Made by a program: the position numbers and the translations under genes
Notes under the pieces: model-generated
What the model was told of the DNA's origin: nothing
What the model saw: the letters and a program-made list of their open reading frames with translations, nothing else
The model's database searches: none
Source of the DNA: Oceanobacillus massiliensis str. N'diop
Lineage (GTDB): Bacteria; Bacillota; Bacilli; Bacillales; Amphibacillaceae
Assembly: GCF_000285495.1 (NCBI RefSeq)
Contig: NZ_HE610981.1
Location: 38,087 to 102,086, forward strand
Reading direction: 5' to 3'
Length of the DNA: 64,000 bases
In this document: positions 25,337 to 33,274 of the stretch, one piece after another
How positions within the stretch are numbered: position 1 is the stretch's first letter
Layout of the letters: each line of letters opens with the position of its first letter

Positions 25337-25912
25337 TTATTTTGTGGATTTCTCCGTTGAGCCATCCCATTCAGCCATGCCCGGCACCACATTTTTTACG
25401 ATTTTGAAACCTTTTTGTGACAGCTTTTGGGCTGCAAGGTCGCTTCGGCTCCCCGTACGGCAAATAACATGAATCTCTTTGTCAGTATTTATTTCATCCA
25501 TTCGGTTTTCCAATTCCCCAAGCGGAACATTGATTGCGCCCGGAATATGATTAAATGCATATTCTGCTTGTTCACGAACATCAAGAATCGTTACATCTTC
25601 AAGTCCATCGACTTTATTCCGCAACACCTGTAAATCAATCACATCATCATAGTTTGCTTCATTTTTCACTTCATCATCACTTGCTTTGCGCAAATAATGC
25701 TTCAGCACGTCATCTTCTTCAACAGTGCCCAAGTACTGGTGACCTGTACTTTCCGCCCAGGCCTTAATATCGGCTGTGGATCCTTTATCGGTTGCCTGTA
25801 CTTCCATAACCTGCCCAGGAGCCAAATCAGAAATAGCCTTTTTTGTTTTGACAATTGGCATTGGACAAGCAAGTCCCTTTGCATCCACTGTTTCATTTGC
25901 TGTAATTCCCAT
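25337..25912 (-). CDS. yrkF: TusA-rhodanese fusion protein
   Basis: A 191-residue fusion. The N-terminal TusA-like domain has GLACPMPIVKTKKAI, with its cysteine at 16. The C-terminal rhodanese has TILDVREQAEYAFNHIPGAI and the catalytic loop VICRTGSRSD. Combining carrier and sulfurtransferase in one chain allows direct sulfur relay, as in B. subtilis YrkF (about 185 residues). It lies between two other sulfur-carrier genes, with short 18-20 bp gaps, so it is one operon with them. Confidence 0.92.
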   Translation of the reverse strand: MGITANETVDAKGLACPMPIVKTKKAISDLAPGQVMEVQATDKGSTADIKAWAESTGHQYLGTVEEDDVLKHYLRKASDDEVKNEANYDDVIDLQVLRNKVDGLEDVTILDVREQAEYAFNHIPGAINVPLGELENRMDEINTDKEIHVICRTGSRSDLAAQKLSQKGFKIVKNVVPGMAEWDGSTEKSTK

Positions 25913-25932
25913 GAATCAATGCCTCCTTTAAT

Positions 25933-26232
25933 TTATTTCTCCACTTTCTCTGTCCAGGCGAGCATACCGCCATCAACATTTGTTACATCAAATCCCTGGT
26001 TCATAAGAATTTCACATGCTTTACTACTACGGCCGCCCGAACGGCAAACCATATAATAGTGTTTGTTTTTATCTATTTCATTGATTCGATCCGAAATCTC
26101 ACCAAGCGGAATGTGTTTCGCACCCGTTATTTTCCCTTGTGCCACCTCATCATCCTCGCGTACATCAATAACATTTACATCACTTTTGTTTTTGATTCTT
26201 TCTTCCAGTTTGTTCGTCTTTACTGATTTCAA
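25933..26232 (-). CDS. Single-domain rhodanese
   Basis: A 99-residue cytoplasmic rhodanese: VNVIDVREDDEVAQGKITGA, the active loop YMVCRSGGRSSKAC, and a C-terminal VDGGMLAWTEKV. The catalytic cysteine is followed by the RSGGRS loop typical of sulfane-sulfur transferases. A second cysteine lies at the end of the loop helix. It is the second gene of the sulfur operon, 75 bp after the DsrE-like gene. Start at ATG 26232 after GGAGG. Confidence 0.92.
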   Translation of the reverse strand: MKSVKTNKLEERIKNKSDVNVIDVREDDEVAQGKITGAKHIPLGEISDRINEIDKNKHYYMVCRSGGRSSKACEILMNQGFDVTNVDGGMLAWTEKVEK

Positions 26233-26307
26233 TTGAATTTACCTCCTTGATAGTGTTATTTAACAGATCCTTAAATCAACCCCCTTTTACCAATATGGGT
26301 AGGGGTA

Positions 26308-26796
26308 TTAAATTATTCTAAATAAATAGACTGATATTGCCTTCTTCTGCTTCTCCAACATAAGCAGCCACACCGCCGTATTCAATTTCATCCAGAAGTT
26401 CTTTTTTTGAAGGCCGAGCAAATCCATTGTCATGGTACACGCAATCAGTTTAACATCCTGTTCCTGAGCCATATCCACCAATTGGGGAAGAGGCATAGCA
26501 TTGTGCTTTTTCATAACACGTTTAATCATTTTTGGTCCCATTCCCAAATAATTCATTTTGGATATGCCCATTTTATCTGTACCACGCGGCATGAGTTTTC
26601 CAAACATTTTTTCGAGAAAATTCTTTTTTACCGGAACCTGACTATCTTTCCGGAGCGCATTTAATCCCCAGAATGTGTGAAATATAGTCACCTCATGGTC
26701 ATAGGCTGCCGCGCCGTTTGCGATAATATATGCAGCCATTGCTTTATCATAATCACCACTGAACAAAACAATTGTTGTTTTCTTTTTGTCCTGCAT
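26308..26796 (-). CDS. yrkE: DsrE-family protein, C-terminus frameshifted
   Basis: A DsrE/DrsH-type protein like B. subtilis YrkE (about 160 residues), with the basic insert FLEKMFGKLMPRGTDKMG and the cysteine motif LIACTMTMDLLGLQK. After GLQKK the reading changes to NFWMKLNTAVWLL and an unusual tail. With one more A in the run at 26402-26408 it would read ELLDEIEYGGVAAYVGEAEE and end NISLFI at 26318, which matches the family tail (compare EVGGAASFIEFAK in the 24914 gene). This is therefore probably a -1 homopolymer shift. It is the first gene of the operon. ATG 26796 lies 14 bases after AAAGGAG, unusually far. Confidence 0.75.
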   Translation of the reverse strand: MQDKKKTTIVLFSGDYDKAMAAYIIANGAAAYDHEVTIFHTFWGLNALRKDSQVPVKKNFLEKMFGKLMPRGTDKMGISKMNYLGMGPKMIKRVMKKHNAMPLPQLVDMAQEQDVKLIACTMTMDLLGLQKKNFWMKLNTAVWLLMLEKQKKAISVYLFRII

Positions 26797-26825
26797 TGAT
26801 TAATTTTCAACTCCTTTTATTTACG

Positions 26826-26843
26826 AATACCCGTATGGGTATT
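26826..26843. promoter_or_regulatory. CstR-type operator upstream of yrkE
   Basis: AATACCCGTATGGGTATT is an inverted repeat of AATACCC and GGGTATT separated by four bases. It agrees with the ATACC/GGTAT palindromes bound by CstR. It lies about 30 bp before the yrkE start and overlaps a TATAAT-like box (on the minus strand), so bound repressor would block initiation. Best of the candidate sites in the window. Confidence 0.8.
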
Positions 26844-26902
26844 ATATACCGTTTAATAATAGGGTTCGCATTTTTGCTGAACCCCTTTAAAAACATTACA
26901 TG

Positions 26903-27303
26903 TTACACTATATACCCTGCCAGGTATTTTGTCAAGCGCATATCCCATTTTTTTGTGATAACCAATGCTACTTGATTTTTTGCACCTTCTTTCCTTTCTT
27001 CCGTTGATGTCAGATTAACCGCTAATATTTCCACATCCTTATTTTTATAGAGCTTTTGAAAATCAGGTATTTCTGCTCTGCAAGAGGGACACCATGTAAC
27101 CCAAAAATTGACGATAACACGTTCACCCCGGTAATTTCACAAGCGCACTATTTTTCCTTCGAGCGTCTTTAATTTAAAGTCCGGAGCAATTTGTCCTACT
27201 GAAACCCCCACCTTATCTATCTCTTTGACATCATCCTTTTCACCGGCAGGCGGTGGTGAGGTGATTTCGCCTCCACTTGAACCGGTTTTTTCTTATGATT
27301 CAT
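26903..27303 (-). pseudogene. TlpA/ResA-like thioredoxin, decayed
   Basis: From the ATG at 27301-27303 a frame starts MNHKKK. A missing A in a run of six (27286-27291) then separates it from GEITSPPPAGEKDD and VGVSVGQIAPDFKLKTLEGK. A TGA at 27137-27139 follows, and beyond it reads NYRGERVIVNFWVTWCPSCR and PDFQKLYKNKDVEILAVNLT. WCPSC is the redox-active thioredoxin motif of extracytoplasmic TlpA/ResA proteins. The last third is replaced by unrelated sequence that now carries the promoter of the sulfur operon. The frameshift, stop and lost end make it non-functional. Confidence 0.8.
26907..26935 (-). promoter_or_regulatory. Promoter with embedded CstR operator
   Basis: TTGACA (26935-26930), a 17-bp spacer and TATAGT (26912-26907) on the minus strand form a strong sigma-A promoter about 110 bp upstream of yrkE. 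The spacer contains an ATACC/GGTAT palindrome (26912-26927), a CstR-type site. With the second site at 26826-26843, the operon appears to be under double CstR control. Confidence 0.75.
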
Positions 27304-27387
27304 AGTAAAGTATGAATATGAAAACTTGATGAAAATAATAAAACGGTGCTCTAACCTATTTGAAAAAGTTAAGTTTTAGACAAAAGA

Positions 27388-27425
27388 TCAGGCAACGACC
27401 AGATCCACCCCCGGTCGAAACCTGA
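27388..27425 (-). terminator. Rho-independent terminator after the cupin gene
   Basis: On the minus strand TCAGG-TTT-CGACC pairs with GGTCG-TTG-CCTGA. The hairpin is followed by TCTTTTGTC. It lies 68 bp past the stop codon of the cupin gene and also closes the TetR/RND unit if that reads through. Confidence 0.85.
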
Positions 27426-27492
27426 CTTTTAATGACATGCAATCAATTTTTTTGATCAGCATTCTCAAGTTTGCACGTCTAATAAAACTGAT

Positions 27493-28041
27493 TTAATTTT
27501 CCTCAGCAGCCATTGCCTCTGCCTTTGTACGATGAACAGTGCCAAACGGATGTTCAGGCGGGGCATAGATTGTGTAAAGTTTAAGCGGTGTACGACCCGT
27601 ATTAATCAGATTGTGCCATACGCCTGCAGGTACCATAATTGCATAATCATCAAAAACTCTATCCTGAAAATATAAACTTTCTTTCCTATCTCCCATTTGA
27701 ACGACTCCTTGGCCTGCTTCAACACGTAAAAATTGATCCACATCAGGATGTACTTCTAAACCTATATCTTCCCCGACTCCAATACTCATCAATGTAACCT
27801 GTAAGTTATCCCCGGTCCATATGGCTGTACGAAAAGTACTGTTTTGCTTGGCAGCCTGATCTATATTCAGAACAAATGGCTCTTTTCCATGATCCTGCAG
27901 CATGGGCCCCGTATAGCTGCGGGGGTCTGCGTATGGCCAATGTTGGTTTGCATAAAATTCATTTGCTGCCCCCCAGCTATATGGTACCCTGCCACAATTA
28001 CAAATTGAAGGGTAGGAATAAGGATATTCATACTGAGACAT
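27493..28041 (-). CDS. Cupin-domain protein
   Basis: A 182-residue protein beginning MSQYEYPYSYPSICNCGR, then a Trp/Tyr-rich N-terminal region, then a single cupin barrel. The first cupin motif is IGLEVHPDVDQFLRVEAGQG, in which Asp and Gln replace the second His and Glu partners of the classical metal site. The second motif is AGVWHNLINTG. Related Bacillaceae proteins are annotated as sugar-isomerase-like cupins, but the substrate is unknown. ATG 28041 has AAAGGA nine bases upstream. A 20-bp inverted repeat just upstream suggests its own promoter and repressor site. It lies 129 bp downstream of the tetR gene. Confidence 0.85.
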   Translation of the reverse strand: MSQYEYPYSYPSICNCGRVPYSWGAANEFYANQHWPYADPRSYTGPMLQDHGKEPFVLNIDQAAKQNSTFRTAIWTGDNLQVTLMSIGVGEDIGLEVHPDVDQFLRVEAGQGVVQMGDRKESLYFQDRVFDDYAIMVPAGVWHNLINTGRTPLKLYTIYAPPEHPFGTVHRTKAEAMAAEEN

Positions 28042-28067
28042 ATTCTTCAATCCTTTCTTGTGATTAT

Positions 28068-28087
28068 ATATTACAATATCATAATAT
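28068..28087. promoter_or_regulatory. Inverted repeat at the cupin promoter
   Basis: ATATTACAATATCATAATAT has ATATTA and TAATAT arms separated by eight bases. It lies 27 bp upstream of the cupin start, overlapping TAATAT/TATAAT-like -10 sequences on the minus strand. It could be an operator for an unidentified repressor, but AT-rich inverted repeats of this size can arise by chance in this genome. Confidence 0.4.
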
Positions 28088-28170
28088 GTCCCAAGTTTGT
28101 TTTCAGTTACTTTTGTATCTCTCTCGAAAAAACAATAATGTCTCAGTCTCTCGTGTGTTCCTGCAACCAT

Positions 28171-28746
28171 TCAATTACCACGGGGGATAAAAGTTTCCAA
28201 AGCATGCACCTGCACGTTTAACAGCTCTGCCTTTTGCTGTATGGACTGCTTATGATAAGGCACTTCCGGCGGGAATGTCAGACTGCCGAGAAGAATACCC
28301 CCTATTTGCCTTGCAAGAAGGTTTGTATCAGGTTTATTTTCAAATCCGGCAAAGTGTATATCCAATCCTTTTTTTAATCCATTAAAAATAATAACGGGAA
28401 AATTAATTTCGTCAGCTAAATGTCCCATAAAACTTTCAGCAAGCAGTGTCTTTGCAAGCATATGGTTTTTTGACAAAGCTGTAAATCGATCATCCAGAAT
28501 GCGTTTAAAAAATTCCTTTGTTCCCGGTTCTTCCGCGAACTTCATGACTTTGGCATGAAATTCATTCTCCAGTGCTTTTTTCACCACAGTCTCAAAGAGC
28601 TTCTGCTTCGTAGAAAATTTGCGGTAAAGTGTTACTTCGGCCACCTCGGCTTCCTTAGCGATTTCCTGAGTGGTGGACTGTAGGAACCCTTTTGAAATGA
28701 ATACCTTGATTGCTGCATTCAAAATTTGATCCGTTTTATCTCGCAT
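28171..28746 (-). CDS. TetR/AcrR-family regulator of the RND exporter
   Basis: A 191-residue regulator. The N-terminal helix-turn-helix is clear: TDQILNAAIKVFISKGFLQS, TTQEIAKEAEVAEVTLYRKF, STKQKLFETVV. The C-terminal ligand domain is helical and variable. It is encoded seven bases after the stop of the RND gene, so both are co-transcribed. A good inverted-repeat operator (31690-31715) sits over the promoter of that operon. It therefore most likely represses its own operon until an exporter substrate binds. Confidence 0.9.
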   Translation of the reverse strand: MRDKTDQILNAAIKVFISKGFLQSTTQEIAKEAEVAEVTLYRKFSTKQKLFETVVKKALENEFHAKVMKFAEEPGTKEFFKRILDDRFTALSKNHMLAKTLLAESFMGHLADEINFPVIIFNGLKKGLDIHFAGFENKPDTNLLARQIGGILLGSLTFPPEVPYHKQSIQQKAELLNVQVHALETFIPRGN

Positions 28747-28753
28747 ACCTATT

Positions 28754-30154
28754 TCACCCCGTTACAAATTCTGTTCCCTTATCACTTTTTGTACGCACAA
28801 ATCGGTCAAGGATTACCAATATTGTGGGCAGTACAATGATCGTACTCAAAAGGGCAAAGGAAATATTCACTAATATCATCATACCAAAATTGCTTAAAAT
28901 CACGAAATCAGATATAAGCAAAGCACTGAATCCGCCAATTGTTGTGAAGGCTGAAGCAAATATAGCTTTACCTATTTTTTCATTGGCTGTTAAGATTGCT
29001 TCCCGGCTTTTGAAACCTTTTTTGCGTTCCTCGTAAAACCGCTCCATTATAAGGATCGTAAACTCTGTTCCAATACCGATAATCAGTGCGCCAAGTGTTG
29101 CTGTTAAAGGAGTGTAATCAATATTAAACAAGTACATAACCCCGCCTGACCAGCCAACTATAAACACAATTGGCAGCAGGGGAATGAAAGCCTTTATCGG
29201 GTGCCGGTAAATCAGTAATAAGACAAGAAAAACAAGACCCATGCCCAACAGGGTCATTTTATATCTGCCTGTCGTTAGTGCTGTTACCATTTCCACATCT
29301 ACAACCGCTTTACCAGTTATTGTCGCACTGATATCATCTAGCTTATTACCTGCAACATATTCTTTTGTTTCCGTGATAAAAGACTGCAGTTGCTCTGCTT
29401 CCAGGTGCTTGATACCAACATTTATAACAGATTTGTTTCTTTCTTCGTTTATAAATAGTTTTAACTGTTCTTCCGGCATGTCTTCAATAATGTCAGCTGT
29501 TTTTTTCTGATTCGGCATTTCACCTTCATTCATTTTCTTTAAAAGTGCTGACAAGGAATTGGTGTCAACTATAACGGATGGGAATTCCTGTTCAAGGGAA
29601 TTAGTCATTTCTTCCGACCATTTCAATGTTTTTTCATCAAGCACATTGTCTGTGCCGTACATGATGGAAACTTGATCGGTTGTACCCAGAATATCACGCA
29701 GTTTGTGGATATCCTCCAGTTCCTGCGTATCCTGAGGCATAAAAGTTTCCACATCTGTTTCAACACCTGTATACATATCTCCCCAGATCCCGGAAGCTGC
29801 TGTAACAATTGCTAAAAAAAGGATTAGCCATCTGAGTTTAATGATTGAATTAGTGATTTTTCTAAAACCGGTGTTCACCTTTGACTCCCCGGTATTTATC
29901 TTTACATTCTCTGTCGTCGATTTTGTGAAAAAATAATCACGTGTAAATAGTATTGGAATCAGGATAAACAAACCAACGATAAAACTGATTAGCATACCAA
30001 TGGTAAGCATTTTTCCAAAGTCTTGTATCATTGGTACCGGTGAAGTATACAAGGATAAAAAACCTACTGCTGTTGCCAAAAGAGCGGTAAGAACAGCAGG
30101 CGCCATCTTTGTTACAGTTTTTTTGACGCCTTCAGTGCTTCTGTTTTTCATCAT
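28754..30154 (-). CDS. RND/MmpL-type exporter, second half
   Basis: 466 residues, the C-terminal half of an RND-superfamily permease (HAE3/MmpL type). It starts in the cytoplasmic linker (GVKKTVTKMAPAVLTALLAT), has transmembrane helices 5-6, a second extracytoplasmic loop, and helices 7-12 with GALIIGIGTEFTILIMERFYEE in the RND D/E-motif position. The ATG at 30154 directly follows the stop codon of the first half, in the same frame. GGGGGG lies about nine bases upstream, so it could be translated separately by coupling. It is either a natural two-gene transporter or one gene broken by a single TAA. Confidence 0.85.
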   Translation of the reverse strand: MMKNRSTEGVKKTVTKMAPAVLTALLATAVGFLSLYTSPVPMIQDFGKMLTIGMLISFIVGLFILIPILFTRDYFFTKSTTENVKINTGESKVNTGFRKITNSIIKLRWLILFLAIVTAASGIWGDMYTGVETDVETFMPQDTQELEDIHKLRDILGTTDQVSIMYGTDNVLDEKTLKWSEEMTNSLEQEFPSVIVDTNSLSALLKKMNEGEMPNQKKTADIIEDMPEEQLKLFINEERNKSVINVGIKHLEAEQLQSFITETKEYVAGNKLDDISATITGKAVVDVEMVTALTTGRYKMTLLGMGLVFLVLLLIYRHPIKAFIPLLPIVFIVGWSGGVMYLFNIDYTPLTATLGALIIGIGTEFTILIMERFYEERKKGFKSREAILTANEKIGKAIFASAFTTIGGFSALLISDFVILSNFGMMILVNISFALLSTIIVLPTILVILDRFVRTKSDKGTEFVTG

Positions 30155-31654
30155 TTAGTGTTTCCCCCCTTTCATTTCTTCTGTATACCTGGCCTGAAAT
30201 TGAATAGCATAGTCAATGCCGAGGCCAATCAAAATCGGGAAAACCGCCATTGAAACCATTGTGATCGGCACACTGATCCATCCCATTAATCCCACTGTTC
30301 CAATTACAGCAATCAAGATTATCACAAGTGGCAGAATGCGCCATTTCACCCGAAACACAAGTCCAAGCACGATAATCATGAATAAAATCGAAAGACCCAT
30401 CATTTTTTGCATACTATTTTTCATCTCTGTCCGGATGGAATCATCCAAAACCGGCTTTCCCGACACCATTGTGTCTATTCCTTCAATCGGGTTCTCTTCC
30501 ATATAATCCTTTACAAAAGCAACTGCTTTACTTTTATTGGTGTCTGTAGCATCACCCGTAAACTTGACCATGAAAGTCATATATTGTCCATCAATAAGCA
30601 TGTCATCAAATATGCTGCGAAGTGATCCGTCATCTTCATAAATCATTTTTTCAAGTGTCTTCAGTTTTTTCGGGATGACAGGGGACATGCTGTCAGAAAA
30701 AGCAATCATTTCCCTAAGATTTTCACTCATGGAAACAAGGTTTTCTCCCATTTTTGCCAGTCCGCCCGCAAGTTCTTGCAGATCTTTTTGCTGTTGACCC
30801 TGTCGCTCGCTTATTTCGTGCAACTGACTCTGCTGATTCTTCAAACCTTTGTCCAGACCTTGCAGACCATTAATGGTGTTTCCCGATACATTCGGAAGCC
30901 CAGCGCTTTTCACGGATGCATCAATCATTTTATCTCCCATCGCATTAAGCTTCACACCAAAATGTTTGAACTTTGCAGCCTGTTTATGTCCGGCAGGGCC
31001 CTCAGCATTGTTCTCCATTTGTATTGCGGATTGCTGCAGTTTCATTGCAACATCTTTTAGCTGGCTTCCCATGTTGGAATAGCCATCCAGCAATTCACCT
31101 GAACCCCGCTCAAGTTTTTTCTGACCTTCGACCATCCTGCCGATGAGCTTTTCCATTTCGGAAATTTTTGATTCGAAATCCGGCAATGACTGTCCGGTGG
31201 CATTTTCTTTGATGTTTACACTGATTTCTTGAAGTTTTTCACCCATGCCGTTCATCCCATCAGCCATTTCTGTCAGGCCTTCTTTATATTTTTCCGCCTT
31301 TTTTTTCGATATGTTTTCGACTGCCGTATGAGGACCGACAATTGTATAAATACCATCTTGACTGCTCAGCTGGCTTTCAAGATTTTCCATTTGGTGCAAT
31401 GTTTCAGGTGTCAATAGGCTGGACTTATTATCAGCTTCATACAGCACAATTATCGATTCACCACCAAACTCTTGTTCCAATGTTTGGTTATTCTGATAAA
31501 CCTCGGTATCCTCCTCAATAAGTGTGTTGTTGCCCGTTGCCAATTCCACCTGCTGTGCTCCGACGGCGAACAATAAAATAACGACTATCGTAATTGTCAA
31601 CACTCTGATTGGATACTTCACGATTCCGTTCGCAATAAATTTTAGTATCCTCAT
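30155..31654 (-). CDS. RND/MmpL-type exporter, first half
   Basis: 499 residues. A first helix (RVLTITIVVILLFAVGAQQV) is followed by a very long extracytoplasmic loop of about 350 residues, rich in Met, Gln and Leu heptads (coiled-coil, e.g. GELLDGYSNMGSQLKDVAMK). Helices 2-4 follow, ending with the RND signature FPILIGLGIDYAIQFQARY. It stops at KGGKH. Such transporters export lipids, drugs or fatty acids by proton motive force. The start ATG 31654 has AGGGGGG seven bases upstream. A strong promoter and TetR operator precede it. The coiled-coil loop is unusual in length for simple HAE3 pumps and recalls YhgE/Pip-type linkers. Confidence 0.85.
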   Translation of the reverse strand: MRILKFIANGIVKYPIRVLTITIVVILLFAVGAQQVELATGNNTLIEEDTEVYQNNQTLEQEFGGESIIVLYEADNKSSLLTPETLHQMENLESQLSSQDGIYTIVGPHTAVENISKKKAEKYKEGLTEMADGMNGMGEKLQEISVNIKENATGQSLPDFESKISEMEKLIGRMVEGQKKLERGSGELLDGYSNMGSQLKDVAMKLQQSAIQMENNAEGPAGHKQAAKFKHFGVKLNAMGDKMIDASVKSAGLPNVSGNTINGLQGLDKGLKNQQSQLHEISERQGQQQKDLQELAGGLAKMGENLVSMSENLREMIAFSDSMSPVIPKKLKTLEKMIYEDDGSLRSIFDDMLIDGQYMTFMVKFTGDATDTNKSKAVAFVKDYMEENPIEGIDTMVSGKPVLDDSIRTEMKNSMQKMMGLSILFMIIVLGLVFRVKWRILPLVIILIAVIGTVGLMGWISVPITMVSMAVFPILIGLGIDYAIQFQARYTEEMKGGKH

Positions 31655-31689
31655 TTGTCATCCCCCCTGTAAGTAAAAACACAGATCAC

Positions 31690-31739
31690 AATGTAAGTTA
31701 TCACTTACTTACATTATCGTTTTATTTATTGTTTGTCAA
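31690..31739 (-). promoter_or_regulatory. Promoter and TetR operator of the RND operon
   Basis: Minus-strand TTGACA (31739-31734) pairs with a -10 at TAATGT (31716-31711, 17-bp spacer) or GATAAT (31718-31713). Over the -10 and start lies AATGTAAGT / ACTTACATT (31690-31698 and 31707-31715), a perfect 9-bp inverted repeat with an 8-bp centre, typical of TetR-family sites. The RND gene starts about 36 bp downstream. The regulator would be the TetR protein encoded at the end of the same operon. Confidence 0.8.
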
Positions 31740-32259
31740 ATAAATTATTTACGCTTAAACAAAAGAAAAGTTTACTCATTAATATTTTCGGGAGAGGTTG
31801 TATGGGATGGTTAAGAAAGCTGTTAACTATGAGGAATGCAAAGGACTCCATGTGAAACTAATATGTAAAACAATTCAGACTGGGTTAGCACAACTATTTT
31901 TGTATTTTACTATTGCTTTTTCAGTTTCAATTTTGGGCAACAATTAAAAAGCGCCTCAAAATCGGGGCCACTTTCAAATGGGGTTTTATTAACCCTCTAT
32001 AATATGAGCTTCTCTTTGGTCAACCTGCGCTTCATTAACCAGATAACAAGTATCGCAAATTTCATAAGGATCCAGAACTAATTATTCAATTAACTGGCCC
32101 GTTTGTTGCACTATCCCAATCCATCTTATCAATGAATTGTATCAAACTTTATTTCAAAATCACAGCTTCTTTTTCTCTAAATTATTTGTCTGCTACTTGT
32201 ATGATATGTGTATGCTACGTGTGAATTTTCCCCTGTTTTTAGAACACCGCATATACAGT
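31740..32259. other. Intergenic stretch without a convincing gene
   Basis: 520 bp between the RND promoter and the rpsI terminator. A plus-strand ATG at 31801 after GGGAGAGG opens only a 17-codon frame (MGWLRKLLTMRNAKDSM), perhaps a relic. GGGGCCACTTTCAAATGGGG at 31966-31985 is a short imperfect repeat of the kind seen near degraded insertion sequences. Nothing else stands out. Confidence 0.4.
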
Positions 32260-32294
32260 AAAATCCCCCAACCACACGTGGTTGGGGGATTTTC
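32260..32294. terminator. Terminator of the rplM-rpsI operon
   Basis: A near-perfect palindrome: AAAATCCCCCAACCA and its complement around a short CACG centre. On the minus strand the GC-rich stem is followed by ATTTTACT, and A/T-runs on both sides make it bidirectional. It begins 14 bp after the rpsI stop. Confidence 0.95.
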
Positions 32295-32307
32295 AAGTGT
32301 TGATTTA

Positions 32308-32700
32308 TTAACGTTTTGAGAACTGAGGAGCTCTACGTGCGCCTTTAAGACCGTATTTCTTACGTTCTTTCATACGAGCGTCACGAGTAAGGAATCCAGC
32401 AGTTTTCAGGCTTCCACGGTATTCCGGATCAGCTTGAAGAAGTGCACGTGCGATTCCGTGACGGATAGCACCAGCTTGACCAGTGAATCCACCACCACCA
32501 ACATTAACTAAAACATCATAAGTTCCTTGAGTTTCAGTTGTAACTAAAGGTTGGTTCAAAATCAATAATTGAGTTTCATATGGGAAATAGTCTTTTGCAT
32601 CACGACCATTAATTGTTACATTACCTGTGCCTGGTACTAAACGTACGCGGGCAGTTGAGCTTTTTCTACGGCCTGTGCCGTAATATTGTACTTGTGCCAA
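32308..32700 (-). CDS. rpsI: 30S ribosomal protein S9
   Basis: 130 residues, usual length. It starts [18 protein letters not shown] and ends [11 protein letters not shown], the basic C-terminal tail that reaches the P-site tRNA. It follows rplM by 19 bp as in nearly all bacteria, so the two are co-expressed. The strong terminator at 32260-32294 ends the operon. Confidence 0.99.
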   Translation of the reverse strand: MAQVQYYGTGRRKSSTARVRLVPGTGNVTINGRDAKDYFPYETQLLILNQPLVTTETQGTYDVLVNVGGGGFTGQAGAIRHGIARALLQADPEYRGSLKTAGFLTRDARMKERKKYGLKGARRAPQFSKR

Positions 32701-32719
32701 TTGATTTACCTCCTTTTAA

Positions 32720-33157
32720 TTATCCGCGAAGTTCGTAAGCTTCTGGTTTTTGTGCTTGATGCGTATGCTCAGCGCCTCTGAACACGTGCAGTTTTTTACC
32801 CATTTTACGTCCTAAAGGACCTTTTGGAAGCATGCCTTTGACTGCGATTTCCAGCATTTGCTCAGGGTATTTTGTACGCATTTCGTCAGCATTGCGTTCT
32901 TTCAATCCACCTGGGTGGTTTGAGTGACGGTAGTACATTTTGTCATTGATTTTGTTACCAGTTAATTCGATTTTCTCTGCGTTGATAATGATTACATTAT
33001 CTCCAGTATCAGCATGTGGTGTGTAAGTTGGTTTGTGCTTTCCGCGAAGGATTGCAGCAACTTCACTTGCAAGACGACCAAGACGTTGGCCTTCAGCATC
33101 CACAACAAGCCATTTGCGTTCAATATTTGATTCATTCGCCATGAAAGTTGTGCGCAT
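32720..33157 (-). CDS. rplM: 50S ribosomal protein L13
   Basis: 145 residues, beginning [20 protein letters not shown], with the N-terminal MRTT extension also present in B. subtilis L13. The core [24 protein letters not shown] and [11 protein letters not shown] motifs are intact. GGAGG lies nine bases upstream. It is the first gene of the rplM-rpsI unit. In Bacillus the leader can bind L13; a 180-bp leader is present here, but I could not fold it reliably. Confidence 0.99.
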   Translation of the reverse strand: MRTTFMANESNIERKWLVVDAEGQRLGRLASEVAAILRGKHKPTYTPHADTGDNVIIINAEKIELTGNKINDKMYYRHSNHPGGLKERNADEMRTKYPEQMLEIAVKGMLPKGPLGRKMGKKLHVFRGAEHTHQAQKPEAYELRG

Positions 33158-33274
33158 GATAGATTTCCCTCCATATATCGATATTTCATTTTTATTTTCA
33201 TTCGTTTTTTATATTCTTAACATAATTAGATTCCGGGGCTAATCATGGTTTAGAAATAAAATGCCATATATCAT

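Noticed and set aside
31801-31854. 17-codon frame MGWLRKLLTMRNAKDSM with a plausible ribosome site
   Set aside because: Too short to support as a gene, with no continuation in other frames. Noted only as a possible relic.
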